From contig OX419760.1 in assembly GCA_948567375.1 (NCBI GenBank), forward strand, positions 60,756,911 through 60,820,910: a stretch of 64,000 nt of DNA, given 5' to 3'. The position numbers and the translations under genes are program-made. The DNA is from Lunularia cruciata. Lineage: Eukaryota > Streptophyta > Marchantiopsida > Lunulariales > Lunulariaceae. This document shows positions 1 through 10,985 of this stretch, one piece after another (the stretch's first letter is position 1; each line of letters starts with the position of its first letter). The notes beneath the pieces were generated by a model. It did no database searches and had not been told where the DNA came from. It saw only the letters and a program-made list of their open reading frames with translations.

Positions 1-551
1 ATCTAATAGTTCCAAATATACTTTGCATTTCTCTTTTTTTCCAGATCTAATACAATATTTCCATTTAAGTGAGATTTTGAGCTACTTAGCAAAAGATTGT
101 GGGTTATTTATTCTCTTGGATAGCTTTGATTTCCCCGGATCTTCTTATTCTTTAAAGGGTGTAAGTTGCATAAAAATTTGAATGGATAATCTACTACTGT
201 AGTACCTAGATAAAAAATAATTCTAAACGGAGAATTATTTTTTTTCAGCAACTTTTAGCTGTGTTGACCGCTTCCAGGTTGGGTTAAGGAATAAACCACA
301 TAAATATGCAACTTTGCAAACTGGATACTTAAGATGGCATAAACAATATAGGAGTTGATGGGCTTACTAATCAGATATTCGACGAGTTCCACGGTATTAG
401 ATGGTCATAATTTTGAATAGTATCCGCCGGTCTAGGTGACCAACTCAGTTAACAAAACTAGAATGGGTAAGTAAGGAAACAATTACATTCACAGAGTTGA
501 ATCCTCCTGAGATATTAAACAGACTGCTTGTTTACAAAGTTTTCGCTGTCA
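1..551. other. AT-rich intergenic stretch
   Basis: No open frame, RNA gene or repeat that I can recognise. The sequence is AT-rich with short homopolymer runs. Confidence 0.5.
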
Positions 552-632
552 GTTGATATGGCCGAGTTGGTCTAAGGCGCCAGATTAAGGTTCTGGTCCG
601 TAAGGGCGTGGGTTCGAATCCCACTGTCAACA
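552..632 (+). tRNA. tRNA-Leu (anticodon AAG)
   Basis: An 81-nt intronless tRNA cloverleaf. The 7-bp acceptor stem pairs GTTGATA (552-558) with TGTCAAC (625-631), and A632 is the discriminator base. The anticodon arm is CCAGA/TCTGG around loop TTAAGGT (585-591), with anticodon AAG at 587-589 reading leucine codon CTT. The T arm carries GGGTTCGAATCCC (610-622) and the long variable arm is the class II form expected of tRNA-Leu. No CCA is encoded, as is usual in nuclei. A TTTTT run shortly downstream, inside the tandem repeat, can serve as the Pol III stop. The A and B boxes lie inside the gene. Confidence 0.96.
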
Positions 633-790
633 CCCTAATTGCATTTTAACTTTTTCACCCTAATTGCATTTTAACTTTTTCATCCTAATTGCATTTTAAC
701 TTTTTCACCCTAATTGCATTTTAACTTTTTCACCCTTATTCCTTTTTCACCCTAACTGCTTTTAACTTTTTCACCCTTATTCCTTTTACC
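632..790. repeat. 25-bp tandem repeat abutting the tRNA
   Basis: Four near-identical copies of a 25-bp unit (ACCCTAATTGCATTTTAACT followed by TTTTC) run directly from the last base of the tRNA. Shorter, diverged copies follow to about position 790. There are no spacers of unrelated sequence, so this is a minisatellite and not a CRISPR-like array. Confidence 0.9.
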
Positions 791-2750
791 TGTGCTACTC
801 GGAGTTTGTCCTTCTAAGCGTCGGTTCAAATGGCCCTCAATCTCCCTTCAAACATTACATATTAAACCCTTTTTTGACTTATCAAATTCAAATACTTTTT
901 CTAAACATTAGAGAGGTTTTATCAACATCAGTTTAAATCCTTTGGGAGATCTCGTTATACTTTAGCACCTTGATTTATTTGGCCACAGCGAAATACGTGC
1001 AGCGGTGAATGTCACATCTTCAGCTAATGATGAAAGGGGACCGTCTTTTTTCATGTTCAAGAAGTTTTATCTTGAAATATATCACCATTCAAGTTATAGA
1101 TAAAAAAAAAATTTGATGTATTTAATTGTATAGAGGAATATATTTCAATGTGCATTTTTAAGAAAAAGGTACTTTTTTAACTGTAGAATTTAGATTGTAG
1201 AGTCATGCATATAATATTCTTTTGAATGCAAACTATGTGTAAAGAAAATGTTTAGCAAGCTATGAAATACAAAGAAATTTAATAAGAGATTCAAAATTGA
1301 ATTTTCATATTTCAAATAAATATGAAATATACTTTCCTTCAATTTTCATATTCTTTTCTTTAGATTTTCAGCTTTGCAACAAAAAAAAATTTTATAATTG
1401 TATCATTTCTTAAACTATGGATACATGATATTGATGGTAATATAAAATTTTTATTTATCTTTATCTAACCTAGCATGATGTAATCCTTCATACTTACAAG
1501 TATGAAGAAAGAGATGCTTGAAGTTTGCAATGGAAAAACAAAAGCTATGCATCAAAATATGGAGTAAAAAACTTATATTCAATCGCAAAAACTTCTAACT
1601 GAAGAATTGCTAAAAGAAATTAATCCCTATTAGTAATTTTAATAATTTTATTTTTATATATATATATATTCAGTCAAATAAAATAAATTTTGAATGGATT
1701 TATTCGTTAATAAGGAGCTTTGATCTAGGTAAAGTTTTGCATCTTGATCTATAAATCAAAGCTGCATATCAAAATTGTGCTCTTGTTGAATGAAACCAGA
1801 TATTTGGAGACATTGGGTATGTATACAATTTGAAAAGAGTAAGATTCGATTCCGTTGAAACATATGGACAGAAGAGAAAAGTAGGTTCAAATTCCTATTT
1901 AAACGGTAAATTTTGAGACTCTTGGCAATTAAGGAAAGTATCAAAGTTAAGAAAAGTATAATATAGAGTTCAATAAACAATCACATTGTTTTGTAAAAAC
2001 TATAATTTGAAGAAGTTACTATTAACTCTACTGGAAACATCAGATATAAAGTTCAAAGTAAGCTAAACATGGAATTTGTCTATAGACAAAGTTGTAATAA
2101 CTCCAATAGTTAGATTGGGACTTAAAATCCATAATAAGTAGGCTTGGAGTCCAAGCATGAACTTTACTGTAATAGCTTCGAGATGTGGAAGTTGAAAATT
2201 ATCATGCAAAGATCAATTACATATACAAATCGCAAGTGAAATTTAGATGAGTTAGTGCTCCAACTAAATAATATGGTTCTTAGTGCACAACTTATGCACC
2301 AAGGAAGAGGACGGAAGATAAAAGCAAGTACTTGGTGATTACAAGTGTGCATATTCTATCGTAGCTCTTACTCTAATCCCTTCATATTATTTAAGGTCAA
2401 ACCTATGTATAGCATTTAAGCCTTATTTATCATTTAAACCGTGCTTAAATGTAAGATAATGATTTCATTTAGATAAGTTCTTTGCATTTTCTACCTTTTT
2501 GATGATAAAAGATAGTGCTACTTTTCTATTTATTAAATTATTAAGGAATGTTGTGCTTTGTCTTATTTATATTATGTACGAATTTTGTGCTTCTCCTATT
2601 TATTATATTATGCAAGAAGTTTGTGCTTGAGTTTCATCCAAGCATATCAAATTGTTTAGTGGGAGAATGAATATATACAATAGATATATTAATAATCTAA
2701 TGGATATATACAGTAGGAACCCTAATAATCTTTAATGTAAACTACTACCT
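791..2750. other. AT-rich intergenic stretch
   Basis: Nothing gene-like. It contains a short (TA)n run near 1655-1671 and several poly-T and poly-A runs. Short open frames on the minus strand at 1756-1980 and 2164-2352 have no recognisable domain and no coding character. Confidence 0.5.
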
Positions 2751-2751
2751 A

Positions 2752-2842
2752 TCGAGGCCAAGCCCCATTTTACCTTTTTCATCTCTCCCTTGTACGGCTT
2801 GATGGGATCTTCCCATCCTTGTGTTATTGCGCGGTCACCCTT
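2752..2842 (+). mobile_element. 3' tail fragment of the non-LTR element family
   Basis: The stretch matches the 3' untranslated tail shared by the larger non-LTR copies. The same series of phrases (GCCCCATTTTACCTTTTTCA, CATCTCTCCCTTGTA, GCTTGATGGGATCTTCCCA, GCGGTCACCC) recurs with small changes after copy B (48,930-49,010) and copy C (54,970-55,130), and in reverse at the end of copy A (about 7,850-7,950). A tail-only copy is what severe 5' truncation during target-primed reverse transcription leaves. Confidence 0.75.
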
Positions 2843-4000
2843 TTCTTCTTTCTCAATTAGTCATCTGGATTTGAAAGGACATGTATGACTAAATGGAAAT
2901 AGACAGAATAATATAAATTGTGAATTTAATAGGGCATGTAAGGACTAAGTAGGGGTATGTAAAAATCTTCAATGTAAGCTATTATTTCTCGAAAGTCATC
3001 TGAATTTAAAAGGACATGTAATGACAATATAAATTCTGAATCTAAAAGGGCATGACGTAATTACTAAATGGAAATATATAGGACTATAAATTATCAAACA
3101 GGTGTGATGACTAAAGTAAATAGATGGAATAGTATAAAACTTATTAGACAACAGAATTTTAGGCAGAATTGCTTAATCTCTATTAATTAATCTTGAATTG
3201 AAAACTTAATTTGATTCACACTTTACCTTATTTTGATGAAAGTATTCCTTAACCATACAATATATGGAGAATTTTTTTATTTTGAGGTAGAAATTTAGAA
3301 TCGTTCAAATATGGTAGCAAACATACTGATCTTGAACCGTGAAAATTAAGTTCATACAAACATGGATAAATTAATACTTCTAAGTCTTGCATCCAGATTT
3401 AGTGCAAACAAGATAATAAGCATTCAAATTCAAATTCAAATTCAAATTTCTCCTTTCTAGAATAAGTAGTTCTTAAAAGTAAATACGTACATAAAATACA
3501 CCTCTCTAGTTTCTTTACTTCTTTAGTTCCATACGTACAACTAAGATATGGCCATGTTAGACTTCACCTCCTTTCCTGTAAGGTACTTTGAATGACTGCA
3601 ATCATGAATATATATTCAAGCTTCTCAGTTTTGTCCGTTGTTTACTTGAAATTTGAGATTTCCTTTCTAATGAATTAGCTTGAAATCCTCGTCAATTCAA
3701 AGAAGTAATCTTTTCCCTTCCTTCGAATTGAAAAGAAACAATAAGCAGTAAAGGTATCGACAGGGTGCCAGCAGCAGAATGGGAAGATAGCCAGAAGATT
3801 GTACACGCATTCCAGTCAGATAGTTTAGTGTCCTCCATCTAAGTGACTTCCTTCAGAGTCATTCGTCCACTTTATTCTGAACCTGGGAGCTTGAAGAGTC
3901 TCAGCCTCAAAAGGGACAAACAAACTGTAACTGGTGAATAAAATGGAAAGTGTTGTTTCTATAAAGAGAATAATACCACAGTGACGTCAATGTACTCCAG
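2843..4000. other. AT-rich intergenic stretch, 3' flank of the phosphatase gene
   Basis: No coding sequence recognised. A short CAAATT hexamer repeat (about four copies) sits at 3422-3449. The last few hundred bases probably hold the 3' untranslated region of the gene that ends at 4001, but I see no decisive polyadenylation signal. Confidence 0.45.
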
Positions 4001-6469
4001 TCAAGTTAGCCGTCTGAGCTCTCCCGTGAGCATTTCAAAATGACGATGTCGCTGTAAGACCAAAGGGCTTACAGCTTCTTCCAAACGAGTGACTAGACTG
4101 TCATTCTCAGTTACAGCCCTGCTCAGTGCATCAGCAATAACAGTCTGCAAGATTTGAAGTGTATCGCCATGACTGACAATAATAACTGCATGCCTGCACG
4201 CCACAAAACATAACGAGATAGGAAGGGGTCACCATCCTGATATGCAGCTCCCGAAGCTGAACATAAACCTTAGCTACACCAAGTTGAGGTTCTTAGGTTA
4301 GAGACCAAGAACCGCAGAGTGTCATCAGGACTGCATGATAACGACACCCAGGTTGTTGGGCTATGAACATGTACTGCTACAGCACCCAATATATTCGCAG
4401 CGATGTGACACAATTGATTAAAGATCGAAGCAATGAGATATCATTCAAGTTTGTGGCTAGGATACTTCTGCTAGAATTTCAAGACAAAGCTACTAGTTTG
4501 ATGGGTATAAAGAGCTAACATGGGGCAATTTTCTGTCTAGAACCATCATACGATTCGAGATCAAAACTACACTAGCTACTCGCGAAATGGAGAATTGATT
4601 ATCAACTGAAGTGTTAGCTGGCCATCAAGGAAAGGTAGTCAGCCGAATTTCGGAATGACCGTCTTCTCATCCTGACGCTCACAGTAAATCAGCATAGAAA
4701 CATGGGAAAGGTCAAAGTTGATACTCTTGCAATTCTTCCTCAATTTTCGTTATTGCTTGTATGACTCTCTCTGCAACATCCGCAACACTTTCTCCACCTT
4801 CCGGCCCGACAAGAGGATCCCGAGCATCAATGTCCCATACCTCGGCATACTGGAATAAGGAAGTGGACATGTTCATTCATGAGTGCTCTCCACAAAATAA
4901 TCCATACTAACCTCTACTCATGATTCTGTACATTCAGACTGACAAACAAGACAATCAATCTCAATAGATCCTTGGAGCTTATATTCATGAATATTTCATT
5001 CAATAATTGTGCCAATAGACTTGACGATGGTCTTTGACACACAGGATACTTACGTGAACATGAGATTGGAGCTCAAGACGTGGTCCAAAGAATCGCTCCC
5101 TCAAATCTTCAAGAAACTGCTGCATCCAACAACTTCAGTACCAAACACGTGACGATGTATAGATATCGATATTCTCGATTATCCAGAGGAACCCTAAACC
5201 CTATAGATCCGCAGTGGCTGTCCAGGAGATTAGAGCTCGGGCAGCAAACGCTTCTGAAACCGTAGAAGAAGAAACTTCAGATTCACTGGTTCATATGATT
5301 CTCCTTAGTTTTGCTGGCTTTTCTCATCATAAGACCTGACGTCAAATTTGTAAAGTTGCCGTGACGCAATATAAACATCTGAAAGTAGTGCTGGAGAGGA
5401 GCTAGGACTCCACAAACTTGGCTTGTTCTACAATATGCTTCACAGCCGTCAGAGGACTAGCATGTTTGACAGAAACAGGTCAGGCTCTCCTTATGTTCCT
5501 GAAGAGTGCTGGTGGTTAGGATCATGACCACTCCATAATAAAAACTGACCTCAATGGTTGGATGTAGTTTCTGCTCCATCAAGACTGCAGTTACCGCCTC
5601 TGCTGTTTGTCTCGTTCGGCTAAAAGGTGATGAATACAACTTGATGTTTCCTTCAGGGAGATTTGAAACTTGAAAGTCCTGCACATCACCAAATTCCCAC
5701 GCTCACAACAGAGAAAACCTGTGATGGGACTCTCTTCATATTCAAGCATAATAAAGCATAAATTACCTTCAGGAAAAGCTCTCCTGCCAAAGTAGCTTGT
5801 ATAGTGCCTGAGGGAGCGAGCCCGTAGCCTGGTGACACACCGTTACTCTGCATTCATTCACGAACATATTCAATTACAATGCCTTCCCTCCCAAAGTTCT
5901 GGATCCAAGTTATGCTCCTCAAAAGATGAAAGGAAGAATTTGGAAGTATAAATCATACCTGCATACTGTCATCACATATAGCCTATTTAATTTCAGAGAC
6001 GTTAATCTACATTGGTCTACTATAATATATTGTCAAGTATACATTCAATTAAGGAGGAACTAAGAGCCTGTGGATGTATGATGAAATACTGTCTCACATC
6101 CCCCAAGCAAAAGTACAGTGAACGTGTTTGTACCTTGTCGAACTCTAAAACAGCCTGTTATCAACCAAAGAAATCGGTAGTAATACGTCATCTAACCCGA
6201 TACTCAAACACACTCAAACAAATAGCCGACGTATATGTAAGACGGAGCAATCAACTCCTCAGGTTGTAATTCAAAACGGCGGGGAATGTGCACAGTACCA
6301 ACAGAAAGCCGTCCGAAGCAAAATTCACTCACACATTTGGGACGAAGTGATTGATGAGTGAAACACAGACCAGCGCAGAAACGATGAGACCGGATTCATT
6401 CGGAATACTTCGTCCATGGCGCAAGAACCAGTACTGATTTTTCAGCAACGAGCGCCCCGAGTGACTCAT
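4001..6469 (-). CDS. Phosphoglycerate-mutase-like histidine phosphatase, six exons
   Basis: Exons on the minus strand: 6469-6371, 5847-5767, 5678-5550, 5119-5054, 4849-4725 and 4193-4001. They total 693 bp (230 residues) with all phases consistent and GT/AG borders. The start ATG at 6469 is the only in-frame one, with a TGA upstream in that frame. Motifs: the catalytic RHG at residues 17-19, in YWFLRHGRSIPNE, is the phospho-accepting histidine signature. The block SSPFSRTRQTAE follows, then EDLRERFFGPRLEL, GPEGGESVADV, and near the C-terminus IIVSHGDTLQILQT with the second catalytic histidine. This order and length match a plant family annotated as phosphoglycerate-mutase-like, in the histidine phosphatase clan. 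The physiological substrate is not predictable from the motifs, and such proteins are often not glycolytic. There is no targeting peptide, so it is probably cytosolic. The exon 4 acceptor could lie three bases further in (CAGCAG), removing one Gln. Confidence 0.93.
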
Positions 6470-7800
6470 CTCTCGAGTCAATGCCCCAGTGAATCACGAT
6501 TAATTTCTCGTCCTTCGTGCTCCGGGGAAAATTCTCAGCAGCCACTCAACAAACGAGTCTGTCTCCTCGACCACCTGATTCGCTCAACATTCTCAAACAA
6601 ACCACCATATTCTCCGCAACTTGCGGCACTAATCTGGAAACTACTGCCGCAAGTGAACTTGCGACACCCTGCTCGGGACCATGGCTTCCGTCATTTGCCT
6701 TCCTCTTGTATTAGTCCTATGTGACCCAAACTTTGGAATCTTCATTACACTTATCCTTGTAAACAATATATCTGGAATACTTTGTCACAATAAATTTAGA
6801 AGTTTATAGAAGTTCGCTTTGAAAATATAGGCAATTGTCGCAATATTCTCTCAACATCTTTTAGAGGAATTCAAATCCTTTATCCCCAGATCAAATCGAG
6901 AAGGCGACCACATAGAACACAAGAAAGGGGTTCAAATCCGGTATCTGTCAAACCGAACCAAAATTTCAAAGGAAAAATAAAACACATTATATTTTAGATA
7001 TAATTAGTGAGAAAGTGCGTTTTCCAAGTTCGGTATGATTAGGGGTGTATCTTTTGATCTAGACCTGTGGAGGAAAAGTCCTAATTTTTCCATTCGAGTA
7101 TCTTATCGCCTATTCAATGGGGGTTTCAGATATAGATTTCCGGATACCCATGAGATTAAAGGGTTTAGATTAACGAGAAAACGAGAAACATTTTATGGGT
7201 GTTAGCCCCGTAACCGCAAAGGGCTCCGGGTCACGTTTTAGATTACGCGTAGCGTTTTACGGCTACCGGAGCCGTTAACGGGAAAAAATTGGAACCTCGT
7301 GCTCGTGCTCGTGCACTACCTACCACCAGTAAAGCTATGTCTGAAACCCCCCATTGTCAAGTGCGTTATATTTCACTATCACATGTGACAATATGGATCA
7401 TAATACAAGATATTGGAGTTACGAGGACCGGAGCCGTTCGAAGAAGGGGGTTCCGGAACTCATTAGATGCAAATGAAATCGCAATAAAATGAAAGCAGAA
7501 TTGACTAAGAAACATGCAAACAGTAAATGAAATCTAGATCATAAAAAGCAAGCATTGTCAAATAACGTTCATATATAATTACATGTAGAGAAACCATGTA
7601 CCAATGTGTCCTGAGGGAACGAAGAATCATCTCATATCAAGAAATCTTGAAATAAGCAAATGGAAAACTAATTGATTGAAACCAAACTTGGGATTTTGGG
7701 TATGAAAAAATAGAGTGGAAATACTTCTTAGAACAATTTTCACTTTGCTTTGCTTCTCCGTTCATGGAAGTAAATTAGAGTATGACGTTAGGGGACTGGA
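6470..7800. other. Intergenic stretch upstream of the phosphatase gene
   Basis: The first few hundred bases are more GC-rich and probably hold the 5' untranslated region and promoter of the minus-strand phosphatase gene. Plus-strand open frames there (6416-6724, 6517-6714) overlap exon 1 in antisense and look non-coding. The part from 7,200 to 7,290 has imperfect inverted pieces (CTCCGGG, CTACCGGAGCC) of unknown meaning. No other gene recognised. Confidence 0.45.
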
Positions 7801-10800
7801 TAGAATATATCAAATTGAAAGCGGGCGACTGCATAGAAAAACAAAGGAAGCGCGCGACCGCATAGAAAAACAAAGGATGGGAAGACCTCATCAAGCCATA
7901 CAAGGTAGAGACAAAAAAAAGTAAAATGGTGCTAAACCTCAATAGAGTATATATGAGAAATCTGCCCTACCACACCTAAGATATCCAAACTATGCAAGTC
8001 GTACGATCTACACACAACTGGAGCATCCAAAGAAATATAACCTAATGTGATTGCTCTCCTATGGATTGCATCAACCATTGCACTCTGTAGAGCAATGGAC
8101 ACTCGCTATCTAAAATAAGCTACAAAGTATGAGAGTGAGAGTGGTACCCCCTAGCGCCTAACATGATAAGCTCTTGCGCACTCCTTGACAAATGTGTCAA
8201 ATGTTGTGTCCATCGCTCCATATAACTCCAAGGCTAGAGGAACAAAGAGGTGACTTCGCTGCATGCCCCTATACTTGGAGACCTTGCGATCTGCTGCTGC
8301 ACTCACCGCCCATCCAAGGGGATGGGTAATCACTCCTTCAAAAATTATATCCCGCGTAGAGTCCATAACCACGACATCCGCTATTGTCACCTGATCATCT
8401 CAGACCAAGTATAAGTCTGCCCTAACATGTGTTGTCTGCAAAGCATACGAACGCTCCCTCCAAGCAAAGTATCCACTCTCTCGTGCCATAGCAAACACTA
8501 TGTCCCTAATGGCATCATGGGTAGCTATCCTCTGTCCTCCAAAAGGACACCGTGTCATGTGGACCGTTGCTGCATCTAGTGTAGAACCACACTCACAAGT
8601 GAGTAATGAAGATGCAGACAGGTGGACCAAACCTAGGTGAAACCTCATCGTTGTAGAAAAAGTAGTTGGTGCAAGTCAAAATGCCCTAATGCACGATCGA
8701 GCTAGGATCCAAGAGCCTGCATCCTTGTCGGAGCAAGAGCAAAGACGTGCTCTAGTAGCCTGGGGAATGGATAAATCGACTAAGAGAGTATGTAGCATAT
8801 GCTCACATTGTCGCTCCATCAAGGAAGATTGTAAACCTCTAATCCAATCTGACAATAGTGAAGCAAAAGGTGGAAAATCCTCTGGTGTTCGTGAGGATAG
8901 ACTATCTCTTGTTTGCCGCAATAACATATGGAGAGAAAAGGAACTTCCCTCCACCTCTATCACACAAGTCTCCAAAAACGGCTTATCAACAACCACAAAA
9001 CGAGAGGAAAGTAGGAGTGCCAAGAGAGCACAACTACCCAAAAATGCTATAGGTGTCATCTCCTCCATAGATAGCAAGCCAACTGCACCACATGAGATCG
9101 GCAGAGCTGTCTGTCTACATGCCAAATCCCCTATCACACACTCAAATGTCCTTGGTCCAATAATATCACCAAAGACTCCCATAATCCTCCTATCAAATGC
9201 TCTCGGACGTGATAGGAAGGACGGTGAGGGAAGAACTATATGGATGAGGTAGGATGGTTGATGAGCAATACTAGAAGAGAGAATACCAAATGCCACCTAC
9301 GGATCTCCTAGTAATGGAAGGTCATCCACATGGAGAACATCCTCTACAATGGCAACCTCTAAAAAGTGTGTGACAAAATCCTCCAATCCTACTTGCACTC
9401 CAAGGACACAAATTCCATCATGGATGTGATACACCTCTCTGTAAGCTCAAGGTGGGGAGAGATACCTAAAGGGGAACATGTCCTACTCTTTGACACCTTG
9501 ACTTTTAAGCCTACTAGATGTAGCTCGGTAGTCAAGTAATCAAAGGCCTGCCTAATCTAATCTACATGGCCTATGATGTGTGTATCATCTGCCAAGGAGA
9601 GAAATACACAACCTGGCATGTCCAAAGTAGTAGATATGAGAGCTCTAAAGTGAGCCATGGCAAATAATGGTCCTCCCAAAGGATCTCCTTGATGTGTACC
9701 AATAGTTGACTCCAAGATGGTGACGCCCTCTTGTGAACCACCGAGACGGTAGTAAAGGGAAGCATGAGAGCCATAAAAAGACCGCACAAAAGGTATGAGA
9801 CTCGCCAATGATCCACCAGCCTCCCTAATCTCTATAAACATGGATGCCTATGAGATGCTATTTAAAGTGTTCTCAACATCTACCTGTAGGATGACCCGCT
9901 CCGGATGGATATCTAGGAGTGCCATACTTCCTAGAGAGATAGCCTCACATCCTCCAAGTGTAGCTACTCCAAACTAATGTGGACTGAGGTGTTGTCGAAA
10001 GTGAGAACGATGCTGAAGGACAATGGTACGTTTGACAAAACGCAAAAAGATCTCTCCAATAGCAATTGGTCTAATGCACCCTACATCCTTCTCCAACACA
10101 AGAAGTCAACTAGCACCTAACACCCGACTAATAGACATAGGAATGTCTCCTCTTGCTACTGCTGCAGCCACCTGAAACAACTCGATAAAACCACTAGAAG
10201 GATCATTTGCCTGGAAGCAATCTCTAAGGTGCTCATAAACCATCCCTAACAAGCATCTTGAGGAAAGGCGAGGGCCAGTGCACAATGCTTGTGCAAATAA
10301 CGACCTATCAAGACATAAAGGCTGCTCAAGCTGATAACCTAAGACCTCTAGTGGTAGTCCCTCTACTGCTATAGGATATAGTGAGCGTAGGGATGAGATA
10401 GTCTCATCAGTAAGACTTGCCATAGACAAAGGGTGTAGCGCTCGTGTTGCTCTACTAAACGATCCCGCTTGATTCAATGTCATACACCATCGTAATTGAG
10501 TGGACTATGTGGTATCCTATGGCAATGCATATCTTCTAAATCGTGTAGCCCTAACAGACTCCTCCTAAAGGGCCGCCTAATCCCCCGCTCGAAAATGACA
10601 AAATCTAACAACCACCTCTTTATGCACCGCATGTCCTTCTCTAGCATAACAAAGACACCATCAAGGGAGTAAGAGGAATAGGAACCATGCTAACTCATCC
10701 AAGGGATCACGTGCCAAACGATCAAGTGGTAGACGAAAAGCCTATCTAGTCTCATCATGGAGTGTGCGGGGTAGCCTATGGAATAGAAGTGGACATAGAA

Positions 10801-10985
10801 AACTAGTCTCAAATAACCCCAAAATGCAACCCGTTTGAGAAGCTAACCACTCCCATGACTCGATCTATATCCCTAGAACAATCAACAAAGTGATAGAAGA
10901 AGCATGTGTAATCCCAAGTATCACAGCTGTAGATGTGGTCGTTGGCTGCACGTGGGCATCCCTGATAGAACATATCACTGCATGC
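7800..10985 (-). mobile_element. Non-LTR retroelement copy A (decayed)
   Basis: Reading from about 10,985 down to 7,800, this copy matches copies B (48,100-49,010) and C (51,900-55,130) throughout, in order. It contains a reverse transcriptase region (about 10,483-9,557), a downstream region with no clear domain (9,296-8,676) and a C-terminal CCHC-like and possible endonuclease region (8,648-8,151). The 3' tail ends with two copies of a ~28-bp unit built on GCGACCGCATAGAAAAACAA (about 7,820-7,880). There are no long terminal repeats. The exact 5' end and any target duplication were not found. Confidence 0.85.
8151..10483 (-). pseudogene. Broken reverse transcriptase / nuclease polyprotein of copy A
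   Basis: Minus-strand frames carry non-LTR reverse transcriptase motifs in order: RPIAIGEIF near 10,080-10,050, a block ending VENAFNSIS near 9,880, QGDPLGGPLFAMAHF near 9,690, and the catalytic LADDTHI near 9,600. Downstream a C-terminal part (8,648-8,151) has CECG...H...C with TRCPFGGQRIATHDAIRD, then VRADLYLV and DVVVMDSTRD. Zinc-knuckle plus nuclease tails of this sort resemble the restriction-like endonucleases of R2/CRE-type elements, but that assignment is inference. Internal stops and frame changes interrupt the frame (for example near 8,648-8,676, 9,300 and 9,970), so it is not functional. The ADD box is otherwise intact. Confidence 0.8.

Noticed and set aside
632-790. Regular short repeats next to the tRNA, considered as a CRISPR-like array
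   Set aside because: Units follow each other without unique spacers, and the surrounding genes are eukaryotic.
8689-9252. 187-codon plus-strand open frame
   Set aside because: It is the antisense shadow of the non-LTR copy A polyprotein, which aligns with copy C on the other strand.
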